This document shows positions 9,370 to 18,657 of a stretch of 24,274 nt of DNA, piece after piece. Source of the stretch: Coptodactyla brooksi (lineage: Eukaryota; Arthropoda; Insecta; Coleoptera; Scarabaeidae); NCBI GenBank assembly GCA_033557675.1, contig JAWQRM010000318.1:1-24274 (forward strand), in the 5' to 3' direction. The position numbers were made by a program, and so were the translations under genes. The first letter of the stretch is position 1. Each line of letters opens with the position of its first letter. Below the pieces are notes generated by a model that saw only the letters and a list, made by a program, of their open reading frames with translations, ran no database searches and was not told where the DNA came from.

Positions 9370-12300
9370 ATGTTTTTCTTTAGTATGGTGTCAGATTTTT
9401 TCTACCCGAATATGGGCGGTGTAGAAGAACACATCTACAATTTATCACAGTGTTTATTGGCCAAGGGGCATAAAGTAATCATCATAACACACAGTTACAG
9501 TGACAAAATAGGTGTGCGATACCTAACGAATGGTCTCAAAGCATATTACCTACCAATAAAGGTATTTTATAATCAGTGTATACTTCCATCAATGTTCTGT
9601 AACTTGCCTTTGTTACGATACGTTTTAATCAGAGAATGTATTGACATAGTTCACGGGCATTCTGCTTTTTCGGCTTTGGCTCACGAAGCTTTGATTATTG
9701 GAGGTTTAATGGGGCTAAAGGTAAGCCATAATTGAAGTTATTAAAACAATATATGTTCATCAATAATATTGCTTTAAAGAAAATGGAATTACACCATTTT
9801 CACTTATACTTACTTCACAATTTGATTATATTTGACTTGATTATTTAACAATTTGATTATATTTTATTCAAATCACTCATATTTTTAGCAAATATTGCGC
9901 AAAATTTTTCAATTAAGAGCTATCAAAGTTATTAGTGTTATTAATGATTTATAGAAGTTTTATTTTTACATCATTATTGATAATTTAACTTTCTTAAGTG
10001 GAATGTTTAGAAATATTAGGTGGTATATTTATAAATATACCACTTCAGTTGTGATTCACCTCTTAAAGCATAGTAACTCTTTACTATATGGTGAAGAATT
10101 ATGAAAAATGTTAATGAGTTTTTATGTTAGGAAGCTGTATAGTTTTATTTTGAATTTAATTAATTTAAGTTAATTTTGTCTATAAACTAGTTTTTATTTT
10201 CAGACTGTATTCACCGATCATAGTCTATTTGGTTTCGCAGACGCGAGTGCAGTAATAACAAATAAATTGCTAGAAATCACGTTGTCCGATTGTAATCATT
10301 GCATATGCGTATCGCATACTGGCAAAGAAAATACTGTTTTACGTGCTCGTGTACATTTTAACAGAGTTTCTGTGATTCCAAATGCAGTTGATACTGCAAT
10401 GTTTATTCCAGATCCTAGAAAGAGATTGAAAAGCTGCAGTAAGTAGCTTTAGCTTTTCTAAAATTTCATTTCTTGGTTTTTTTAATTCTCATTATTTTCT
10501 TTTTAGTTTCGGTTATTATTATTTCCCGGCTGGTTTATAGAAAAGGAGTAGATTTAATGGCACAAATTATTCCGGAAATATGCAATAAGTACCCCAGCAT
10601 ACATTTTATTGTAGGGGGAGATGGACCTAAGAGATGGTAAGTTTTTGAAATATGAATTACATGTGCCAGTGCAATCTGTTTGACGAGATTCATTTGGAAC
10701 ATATTACGTGCTATATTTTTTAATCAATTAGGTTACTTGAAGAAGTTAGGGAACGACAAGGTTTACAAGATAGAGTGAAATTATTGGGTTCATTGGACCA
10801 TTCAGCTGTTAGAGATGTTTTAAATCAGGGACATATATTTTTAAATACTTCTTTAACAGAAGCTTATTGCATGGCTATTGTGGAAGCAGTGTCTTGTGGG
10901 TAAATAATATCAAAAACTATATTGCATTTCTTTGTTATTAATAATTTTGATGTTTAGTTTGAAGGTTGTATCAACTGCAGTAGGTGGAATTCCAGAAGTT
11001 CTTCCATCCGATTTAATTTATTTAACAGAACCAAATGTTCCATCACTTATTAGAGGTAAGTTTTCAAAGAATCATTTTTGAGCACTGACTTTAGTTTATT
11101 GTTTTTTTCAGGTGTGGAACAAGCAATTTCCGACATATACAACGGAATATTTGTATGCCCATTCGAATGTAACCAAAGAATTAGTAAATATTACAACTGG
11201 TCAAATGTTTGCGAAAGAACAGAAATGGTATATTCCAAAATTCGAAACGAAAAAACTACGGGTTTACCTGAAAAGCTTAAAAGGTATGCTATGTGTAGGT
11301 TGCGTCTTTCTGGACTCGGCATAGGGAGCATTACACTTGACAACAACGCATGGCACTGACCAACACGATGTAGACGAAACATACTGCTCGCTGTGCTCAA
11401 GTATTTGCTTCATTTTGTTCCCTACTGTTGTACGAAACGCATCTATTCGACTGAACAAAATATAAAAACAAATGGCAGTATACATCCCTGCCAAAAAATT
11501 GCAAATCATCAAGTGGTTTCATGGAGCTTGGTTTTCAAAAGCATGCGTAGATTTATTTGCACACACTTTTGAAGGAAGATCCATTCTCAATAAACAGACA
11601 ATTTACAACATTGTTCGCATGTTTGAAAATTGTGATACAGGAAGTCCCACCTGAAAAAGTCTAAGAAAGAGCGATGAGAAACGAAGTGATTTGTGCTACA
11701 GTGGAAGCAGATGACACAAAACCGACCAAACAAATTAGTGAGGAATAGAGTGTAAGCAAAAGTACTGTTTCACGCGCTTTGCGCAAGCAAGGGTATAATT
11801 GCTGTAAATTCAGCACCGATGTATCTACTTTTCCATTGCATGAAAAACACGATCCTTCTGGTGTTCGTTATTGGTCTCGGGAAAATTTACATAAACGTAT
11901 CTCTGTTTCGCACCCAATATCCACAAAAGCTGAATGTTTGGACTGGACTTCTTGGTGACCATTTAATAGACCCCTTTTTTATTGACGGGACCTTAAACAT
12001 CCGGAAATATTTAGATCTACTAGAAACGCAAATACTTCTGGCTATCCAGAACATTCCTGGAATAGATCTAGACACTATTTGGTTTTAGCAAGATGGCTGC
12101 CCGGTGCATAATGCAATTAGGGTTAATGAATTTTTGACAAATCTATTCCCTAATCGCATTATGAGAGGAAATATTAAATGACTTTCTTGTGGGAGTTTCT
12201 TAAGCAGATCATTTATGGTCACGAGCGAGCGGAAAATTTAGTGTACCTGGAAGCTAAAATTACCGAAGCAGCCATGCGAATCACACCTAAAATTCTCTCT

Positions 12301-15300
12301 AATGTTAGAAGCAATTTCTACGATCGGTTGGAGTATTGTTTGTCTGCTCAGAGAGGCCTGTTTTTAGCTGTATTTGTAATTTTATTGTTTTGTTTTGCGT
12401 TCAGACAGGTTTTAAGAATTTATTTTATTTTAGAATATTTTTTGTTTCCTTTTATAAAATTAGATTTGCTTTTTGCGCAATCACCGACAAACATACTACC
12501 GAAATTGAAAGAAGAGAGCTTTATTCCCTCCTGGAATTTTTTTAAAGGCCTTTTAAATGCCTAGACAGCATGGTGCTGCCTGGCGGCGGAATAGCTACCC
12601 GCTGGTCGCGAGTACCCTGTTGCCAATTTTATCGCCCTCCCTATGCCGAGTTTTGCGTGATGCATACTGTATGTATACCATATGGCGGCAAAGCACTAGC
12701 CCTATAGGGAATTATCGATAGCAAGTGAGAGAGCCTCTTTAACTTTGAGAGCAATTGAGAGCGTGCAATGTAACACGAGAGGTTGAAAGAGTGGGGAGAA
12801 TGAATGCTAGGCGGTTATTCGGAAGTGGGTAGTACAGTGAATGGAGGTGAAACATATTGAGAGCCCCGTTCAGTTCGTTAGCGAAAGACGTAAAAGCGTA
12901 AGATGAAATTTTTATAATTGTTTAGGATATTGTTTACGAGGCGTATTTTTAAAGTAAGAACCGTGTTGAAACAAAAAAGGAACAAGTATAATTTCTTTCC
13001 TATTTTATTTTTATATGAAAGTCTGTACCTAAACCTATTTTTCTACATAAACTCTGAAAATGTTAAGGATCTATCATATTGTAGAACCAGATTTTTAATC
13101 CCCTCTACATAGAAGTCTACCGCCTGATAGGACATCCACTGCAACACTGTCGTTTTGACCTCATCATCCTTTTCTTCCAATGCAGGAACATGTGGTAATT
13201 TTAAAATTTGAGAAAAAAGTCTTTTTTTTGCCTTGTATTTGCAAAAGGGGGTTGTTTTGAGCATTAATTTAATTTTAATTGAAAATGAAATGATCTTTTA
13301 TTTACTTTTGATTCTTAAGAATATTTTTTTTTGTTTAAAAGTACTTTTTATGTTAAGAATTCGTTTTTTAGTTCGTCCAAAATGCGTTACTGTGCATTGT
13401 CTTGCTCACTCCCAAACTGAATGGGGCAGGCCCAGTATTTCTCACTTCCGCTCACTGTACTATTTTCAAATAACTGCCTACCCTTCGTTCTCCCCGCTCT
13501 TTCAACCTCTCGTGTTACAAGCGCTCTCTCGCTTGCTCTCAAAGTGAACGAGGCTCTCTCGCTTGCTCTCGATAATTTCCTTTGGGGCTAGTACGTTACC
13601 GCCATACGGTATACAGGATGCCCTCCGAAGAATGTATATAGCTTAAGTATATGTTCTTGGCTTTATTTTAAGGCGAAAAGTTCAAGTAAACATGCACCCT
13701 GTAGTAGATAGTTAAAAGGTTATTTCCAGTTCAGCGATTCATGCAAATGTATTTTTTATTTGTGACAAAAATATGACTGCTAGAAAAGAATGTTAAAATT
13801 AAAAGTTTGCAGCACATCATGCCCTTCATAATACAAAATTATGTTCATATATAATTCATAGGCTGTTTTCTTTTAAACAGAACACTTAAATGTCACATTG
13901 TACTACATATCTGATTTACGCTGATTTTTTCTAGCATTATTTGAGAATTTTAAAAAAAATGACGAAAATTAGTGCCTCAAAAATTAAATAAAATGTTGGG
14001 CAGGGACTGCGAAAATATCAGAAACCACTGGTTTGACGATGGATGTAAAAAAGTTACAGAGGAAATGAATGAAACCTGCAAGAAGGTAAACCTGGAAAGA
14101 CTAGAGCCACAATTGAAGAATATAAACAAAAAACGATGAGAAGAAACATGTATCCACAGAGAGAAGAAGAGGGGGTAGTTGTTTAACTACTAGATATAGA
14201 AAACTTAACCAGGGAACACAAGTATAGAAAGTTTTAAAGGAAGGTAAATATCAACAGAAAGAGTTTCTAACCAAGAACCACTTAATGCAAGAACATTTAA
14301 TAAGCGTAGATTTAATAAGCGGAAAGAAGGAGATACTGGGCAGATGGGTGGAAAACCCGCGTTATTATAGTTGTTTATATAATAACATTGACACCTGACA
14401 AGAAAACGTAACAGTTGACAGACCAGGACCCTCTCAACAAGGGAGGTAGTGGAAGAGGCTGTAAATAGCATGTCCAACAATAAGGTATCAGGGTGTGGCA
14501 ATATCTCAGTCGAGCTTATAAAAGATGAAGGCAAGTGTTTGGACAGTCTGTATAAGCTAATCGTGGAAATATGGAAGCACAGAGCCATACCCAAAGAATG
14601 CAACTCTGCACAATACACAAAAAGGGAGGTGCACTTGAATGCTCAAATTACCGAGGCATCACACTCCTTTGAATACTGCATACAAAGCATTCGCCAAGAT
14701 ATTCTCTAAACGAATCCACCCATATGCAGAAAGACTAGTAGGACGTTATCAAGCACGGTTCATTGGTGGAAAATTATACAAACTATTACAAACCAAATTA
14801 TTATGAATTTGTATATTTTGGATATATTTTGTAACGAGTAACAATAAGCAGCAGAAATAGGACAAAGAATCCTAGTCACAAACTGGTACTACTTCTTTTA
14901 ATCACCATAACTCAGATCATAAAACATCACCAAATCAACAAAATGTAAAGTGTATGTAAATATTAATCAAACCAGCACTAATGTACGGCTCTGAAAGATG
15001 GGCGATGACAAGGAGACATGAAGCAGTGTTGGGGTCTTTGAAAGGAAAATTATAGAAAGAATATACGGAGCTATAAACGACAACGGATGGTGGAGACCGA
15101 GATTTAACCATGGGCTGTACGGGCTCTCCCAGGGATCAGATATTGTCATGTGAATCAAAATGGGACGACTCTGATGAGGATGCATAGCGACGTTTCCACT
15201 AAAATAGCTTTGTTTTGGAAAACAGTGCTGCAACGTAAACAAGGCCGATCAAAAATTCAGTATCTGGATGGTGTAGAAAATGATATGGGTGTGATTGGAG

Positions 15301-17178
15301 TGAGACAGTAAGAAAGCAAGTTCTTGAGGAGGCGAAAACTCACTCTGGGCTGTAGTGCCAGAATGATGATGATCTCAGAGAGTTAATAATTAGTTGAAAA
15401 GGCATTTCATATGTCTACACACAAAAGGAGAAAGAATATGTAGGCTCGTATTTGGAAGTTTCAATTTATATGACTGGTGTTTTTGAAATGCTTGAGAATA
15501 TTTCAGAAGATAATTTCTTGAAGAAAAATAAATCTAAAAGCCAACTGTACATTTTTATCAGAAATATTCCTGAGGGGAATATTTATATATATACTCATAA
15601 AGATAGCTTCCATTAAAATATCTACTAAACAAACTGAGCCTAGTGTGGCTTATTTAAGTTTCAAAATATGAAACTTAAATAAAATAAAATTTAAATTTTA
15701 GCACCCAAAAGCTTGTTCGTTGGAAAATAATTTGCCCTGTGAAAAACATAATGTGCTGCACCTTTTAATTAAAATATTTTGCTAGTAGTCATGCTTTGTT
15801 AAAAATCATGGATTACTTAAGATAAGGGCAATAATACGTACTTTAGTTGCATGTATCCTGTTGCTAGACACCTTTATATACAGAGTGCATAAGAACTTAC
15901 CCCAATATTATAATTTGTAACGACTCATGATAAATAGTAATGAATGACATACAAAAAGCTCGAGTCGAAAAAGTGTACTTTCGTGATTTTACTCAAACAT
16001 TTTTCTGTTGCTGTGGCTATTTACAGAGATTATTTAATTGTCATTTTCAATACAAAGTTGAGCGCATAAGGGTTATAAATAATAATATTACAAATATCTT
16101 CCTGTAATACACGCTAAACTGTGCCTTGAGATACGCCCATAACTTGCCATGTAATAATAGTCATGCTAGTCTTACGATTTTCTTCCACCAAATTTAAACT
16201 TTCTTCAGCTTCTAGGATCCAGCTGAGTTTAACAAGCGCTTTGTCTTGTCCTCGGTACAGCCATGAACAGCTCATCTCTTTCTTGTTGCTAAATGCGGTA
16301 TAACCATTATCTTAACCCATTACAAGGCATAGTTGCGCATCTCCAATCATCTGAAAAATTGCCTGGGAATGTAAGAGTATCGACGAAAGTTGTCTTTTCT
16401 CGCTGTGTTGCATATCGGCAACATTCTCTTGTTAAATTATTACCTTTAGAATGCGAAAAAGGTAGCTACAATTTATTTGGTAACACAATAGTAATATAAT
16501 ATTAAACAATGAAAGATGAAAAATAAAAAATAAGAAAACGCTTTACAAAAAAAGCATTTTCTTATTTTTGATTTGATGTCTAAGAAACCAACATTTAAAG
16601 TAAAATCTCGATGTTACCATGTAAAGGATTAAATCATTTAACCCTTTTTCATTTAAGGGTTAAACTGTTTTCTTAGTAAATTATCCTTTTATTATTTGTT
16701 TTTATCCAATGATAAAATATGATAAATTAATGGTAAAATATTGGGGGAAAGTTCATATACTCTCCGTATGTATATATTTTTTTTTCAATTTATGCGATGT
16801 TACCGCATACTGTATTTTCAAATTTTGTGCTATAATATTTTTAATTTTGGTTTCCTACCGCATAATATTTTTAATTTTGGTTTCCTATTGGTTCATGTTG
16901 AAGTCTCAATCTTGAACGATTCATTTTCCTTTGTTAATTTTTAATTAGCATATTATTTTAGTTTATATTAAACATTACCTCTGTTGACTAAAAAGAAAAG
17001 AAAAATAGAGTGTTCTCCATATTTCAATTTTCTTTTCAGATATTTGTGCAGCGGTGTTTGGCCATTTCTTCTAGTCATTTCTCTGTGCCATATTATGTTA
17101 AGAATACTAGAAACAATTATTCCAAAGAAATTCATAGACATAGCACCGGATTATAGGATAAAAAATAAAATGGAGTGA
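9370..17178 (+). CDS. PIGA: PIG-A, GPI GlcNAc-transferase catalytic subunit (7 exons)
   Basis: PIG-A is the catalytic subunit of the ER complex that transfers GlcNAc from UDP-GlcNAc to phosphatidylinositol, the first step of GPI-anchor synthesis. Exons: 9370-9720, 10204-10438, 10507-10636, 10732-10899, 10958-11055, 11112-11283, 17040-17178. The sum is 1293 nt, 430 codons plus stop, and all junctions are GT-AG and in phase (0, 1, 2, 2, 1, 2). Human PIGA is 484 residues; here the N-terminus and tail are shorter. It is a GT4-family GT-B fold. The N-terminal donor loop is MVSDFFYPNMGGVEEH (residues 6-21), FTDHSLFGFAD at 120-130, SRLVYRKG at 202-209, and the EX7E motif TEAYCMAIVEA with E282 and E290. 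Exon 7 holds the single C-terminal membrane anchor (about 391-408) and a short tail. No disabling change is seen. Either ATG, 9370 or 9385, could start it; only the second is conserved. The last intron (5756 bp) is filled with transposons. Confidence 0.95.
9817..9864. repeat. 17-bp direct repeat in PIGA intron 1
   Basis: ACAATTTGATTATATTT occurs at 9817-9833 and again at 9848-9864. It is probably a small local duplication in AT-rich intron sequence. Confidence 0.8.
10020..10043. repeat. Perfect 24-bp palindrome in PIGA intron 1
   Basis: GTGGTATATTTA at 10020-10031 is followed directly by its exact reverse complement with no loop. It could extrude as a cruciform. No function is evident. Confidence 0.85.
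11287..12664 (+). mobile_element. Tc1/mariner-type element at PIGA exon 6 donor
   Basis: The element body holds a transposase relic flanked by an inverted repeat: ACTCGGCATAGGGAG at 11314-11328 is exactly complementary to 12637-12651. Outside this, both ends read TA-TGC inward (11285-11289; minus strand of 12662-12666), consistent with TA target-site duplication and a roughly 1378-bp element. The spacing between the TGC end and the 15-bp core differs (24 against 10 nt), so one end has changed and the boundaries are approximate. The left end lies at the last base of PIGA exon 6, and the right end abuts the second fold-back element. Confidence 0.65.
11472..12380 (+). pseudogene. Inactive Tc1/mariner-superfamily transposase
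   Basis: It starts with an HTH region (MAVYIPAKKLQIIKWFHGAW, then FEGRSILNKQTIYNIVRMFE) at 11472-11650. Broken linker sequence follows (VSKSTVSRALRKQGYN at 11753-11800). Then at 11913-12160 comes the catalytic block PQKLNVWTGLLGDHLIDPFF, a WF-QDGCPVHN segment with one in-frame stop, and FLTNLFPNRI. The C-terminal part at 12178-12380 (LWEFLKQIIYGHERAENL, VRSNFYDRLEYCL) is well preserved. This is the family often found in insects as IS630/Tc1-like 'MAVYTPEEK' transposases. The segment that should carry the third catalytic acid (WPPRSPDLTP) is absent near 12175, and there are stops and shifts, so it cannot be active. It is in PIGA sense orientation. Confidence 0.85.
12662..13622. repeat. Second fold-back element in PIGA intron 6
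   Basis: 12662-12908 is a diverged reverse complement of about 13375-13622. Shared words include TAACACGAGAGGTTGAAAGA, AATTATCGA and ATGGCGG. About 465 bp lies between the arms, including a mariner transposase fragment. The right arm carries GCTCTCTCGCTTGCTCTC twice (13523-13540 and 13553-13570, period 30), and the left arm has a degenerate version of the same pair. The left end coincides with the right end of the Tc1/mariner-type element. It is probably non-autonomous. Confidence 0.8.
13043..13264 (-). pseudogene. C-terminal fragment of a mariner transposase
   Basis: The minus-strand frame contains LPHVPALEEKDDEVKTTVLQ followed by WMSYQAVDFYVEGIKNLV and YDRSLT. This is the C-terminus typical of mariner-family transposases (WL-x-x-Q-A-x-DFY-x-EGI-x-KL-V-x-RYDKCL). 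Only about 70 residues survive; the DNA-binding and catalytic parts are gone. It lies in the loop of the second fold-back element, opposite to PIGA. Confidence 0.75.
13623..14000. other. Intronic stretch without recognised content
   Basis: AT-rich PIGA intron sequence between the fold-back and the LINE. I see nothing in it beyond stops in all frames. Confidence 0.4.
14010..15380 (+). pseudogene. Degenerate RTE-type LINE in PIGA intron 6
   Basis: Pieces of a non-LTR retrotransposon read in order. WFDDGCKKVTEEMNETCKK at about 14030-14090 is the segment after the endonuclease. EEAVNSMSNNKVSGCGNISV, then ELIKDEG and IVEIWKHRAIPKEC, lie at 14450-14605 (reverse transcriptase start). NTAYKAFAKIF-like and HPYAERLVG-like segments lie near 14670-14745. 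The C-terminal VFERKIIERIYGAINDNGWW block lies at 15025-15110. A RWIDGVEED-like piece lies near 15260, and EAKTHSGL-like sequence near 15335. It ends in CCAGAATGATGATGAT, like the short TGATGA-type tail of RTE elements. The centre of the reverse transcriptase, with the YADD box, is missing. Stops and shifts are frequent; it is dead. Confidence 0.8.
15381..15870. other. Intronic stretch between LINE and DNA-transposon relic
   Basis: AT-rich sequence in PIGA intron 6 with no recognised gene. It contains one strong hairpin at 15650-15682. Confidence 0.4.
15650..15682. repeat. Perfect 14-bp hairpin, 5-nt loop
   Basis: TTATTTAAGTTTCA at 15650-15663 pairs exactly with 15669-15682 around AAATA. Confidence 0.85.
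15874..16270 (-). pseudogene. Remnant of a DNA transposon, HTH region only
   Basis: On the minus strand 16080-16265 reads an HTH-like block: LYRGQDKALVKLSWILEAEE, then LNLVEENRKTSMTIITWQVM and GVSQGTV, a stop, RVLQEDI. This matches the NVEENPRTSTRxIA-x-x-x-GVS-x-x-TVWRVL region of Tc1/mariner-superfamily transposases found in insects. The catalytic domain is absent. TATACAGAGTGCATAAG at about 15878 resembles the TACAGGGTGT-CATAAG inverted-repeat ends of such elements and would be its 3' end. The other end was not found. FVDTLTFPGNFSDDWRCAT at 16330-16400 may be upstream coding, but this is uncertain. Confidence 0.55.
16526..16569. repeat. 18-bp hairpin, 8-nt loop
   Basis: AAAAATAAGAAAACGCTT at 16526-16543 pairs with 16552-16569, with a single G-T pair. 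A second 10-bp hairpin follows at 16637-16664 (TTTAACCCTT paired with AAGGGTTAAA). Confidence 0.8.
16832..16891. repeat. Tandem duplication of about 30 bp
   Basis: The 26-base word at 16832-16857 (starting ATAATATTTTTAATTTTGG) recurs exactly at 16862-16887 after CCGC. It is a recent local duplication in PIGA intron 6. Confidence 0.85.
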
Positions 17179-17411
17179 GATTTTGTAAAATATCTATGTA
17201 TTTTTATTCGTTTTTTTAAATATATTTTTATCAATAATTTGTTTGAAAGTTTTGACAGAACTAAAACAATGCAAATGTCAATAAGTTCTCTTCTCCTAAC
17301 TATTACAATAAGTATTATGTTTATTATTTATTTATCATTATTGCCAACTTATTTTAAAAGATGCAATACTCCAAAAAAGAAATAGAAAGTACATTTTAGA
17401 AATGGCTTTAT

Positions 17412-17439
17412 AATAAAAAGTAATAATAACACAAATAAA
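17412..17439 (+). terminator. Candidate poly(A) signals of PIGA
   Basis: AATAAA occurs at 17412-17417 and at 17434-17439, about 235-260 bp after the PIGA stop. In such AT-rich DNA these are weak evidence alone, but their position is suitable. Confidence 0.4.
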
Positions 17440-18564
17440 TTAAAAAAATATCATCATTGAAAGTGACCCTAAATTATCATTATTATTAGTCTTTATAGTG
17501 AAACCATTTCTGTACAATAACTTTTACAATATATATAATTATTCATCAATAAATAAGTTTTTTATCAATATTTTATTATTGAAATCATTTTTGTTGTGTA
17601 TTTATTTGCTATGTTCTATTCTCCCTTGAATGCTAACTAATCGAAATAAATACATACTCTTCCTAAATCAAAAATAAATACATACTTAATATAATTTAAG
17701 TATCGTTGCTTCGTTATTTTGTTTGACGTTTCGATCTATTTATACAAAAACAAGATTTTTAAACGTCTTGGGTATTTCTATTTTTCTTTTTTAGTACAAC
17801 TTTTACAATGGGGTATACAAAATTGTACTATTAATTTTTTTTTCTTGTGAGTAATATTTATATACAATAATGACTAACACTTTGTTTTCAATTATTAATT
17901 TTTCTTGTTGGTGACGCAAAATGTATTTACACATTTCTTATATAAAAAACCACCAGTTACTTTCTGTGTTTAGAATACAATCTTAATATAAAAAATGTTT
18001 TTCCTTATAACAGTAAATATAGGGTCTTATTTATGTTAATAATAATATATTAGGCCAGATAGTTCTTTAAGTTCATAATTATAGTTACTATTTTTAATAA
18101 TTGTTTTTAAAAATAGCTCTACATTTTATCTAAGTAGTATCCCTCAGGTTTAAAAACTTCGCAAGGGAATGTTCCATTTTTAGTGCTACTCTATAGCAAA
18201 TTTGTTTAATTTATTATAAACGGAATGTAAATTTTTTATTGTATCAAGTAATTTTTTAATTCTTCAATCATTTAGATTTTTTTAATCGACTTATATTTAG
18301 TTTTCTATTTTTTATAAATCTTATTTGTATATATTGTTTGTGTGGCATTTGGTCCACTTATTCCCAAAAATGTTCACAAATTTTATTTAATATTATTGTT
18401 ATGTTATAGTAGTATTGACGTAAACAAGTCTAGAAATTACTTTGAAACCTGAGGTCAATTAATTATACGTTCCTTTATGCGGTCTAACTAATGTACTCTA
18501 GTAGAGCGGTAATTGAAAAATACAGTACTGAGACGAAGATTAGAGACGCGACATTATTCTGCTG
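17440..18564. other. AT-rich space between convergent genes
   Basis: No coding region is seen. It should contain the 3' UTR of the minus-strand gene ending at 18565; many TTTATT words offer possible poly(A) signals on that strand. GACGTTTCGATC at 17725-17736 reads GATCGAAACGTC on the minus strand, a phrase common in retroelement ends. Confidence 0.35.
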
Positions 18565-18657
18565 CTAGGTTTCTTCTTCGTGCGAAGGTGGAGCTCCGTG
18601 GCTTCCGTAGTTCCACGACAGACGCTTGTGAATGCTCGGGTCCCTATTGTCGAAACG
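18565..18657 (-). CDS. Terminal exon of an unidentified minus-strand gene
   Basis: On the minus strand a strong acceptor (TTCTTTTAATTTATAG) ends just before 18657 and opens a 93-nt frame that runs to a TAG at 18565-18567. In phase 0 it reads RFDNRDPSIHKRLSWNYGSH and ends GAPPSHEEET. The stretch is markedly GC-richer than the AT-rich DNA on both sides and uses ordinary codons, as real exons do here. The peptide is hydrophilic with an acidic end, so it would be a tail rather than a folded core. I do not recognise the protein. Upstream exons should lie to the right on the minus strand, but I found none in this window, so the preceding intron would be over 5.6 kb. Phase 0 is assumed because it gives the only long frame. 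It is convergent with PIGA. Confidence 0.5.
   Translation of the reverse strand, partial: RFDNRDPSIHKRLSWNYGSHGAPPSHEEET

Noticed and set aside
11191..11512. Minus-strand frames of 69-82 codons over PIGA exon 6
   Set aside because: They are antisense to a conserved exon and the transposon end; no domain.
12336..12564. Membrane-like F/I-rich extension after the transposase C-terminus
   Set aside because: It is non-coding tail of the element read through in an open frame; the family protein ends near 12380.
14205..14618. 137-codon minus-strand frame, the longest in the window
   Set aside because: It is opposite the LINE reverse transcriptase segment, which is clearly read on the plus strand.
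14967..15242. 91-codon minus-strand frame
   Set aside because: Antisense to the LINE C-terminal block.
16709..16944. Two overlapping 67-68 codon frames rich in F, I and N
   Set aside because: They are translated AT-rich intron sequence including the 30-bp tandem repeat.
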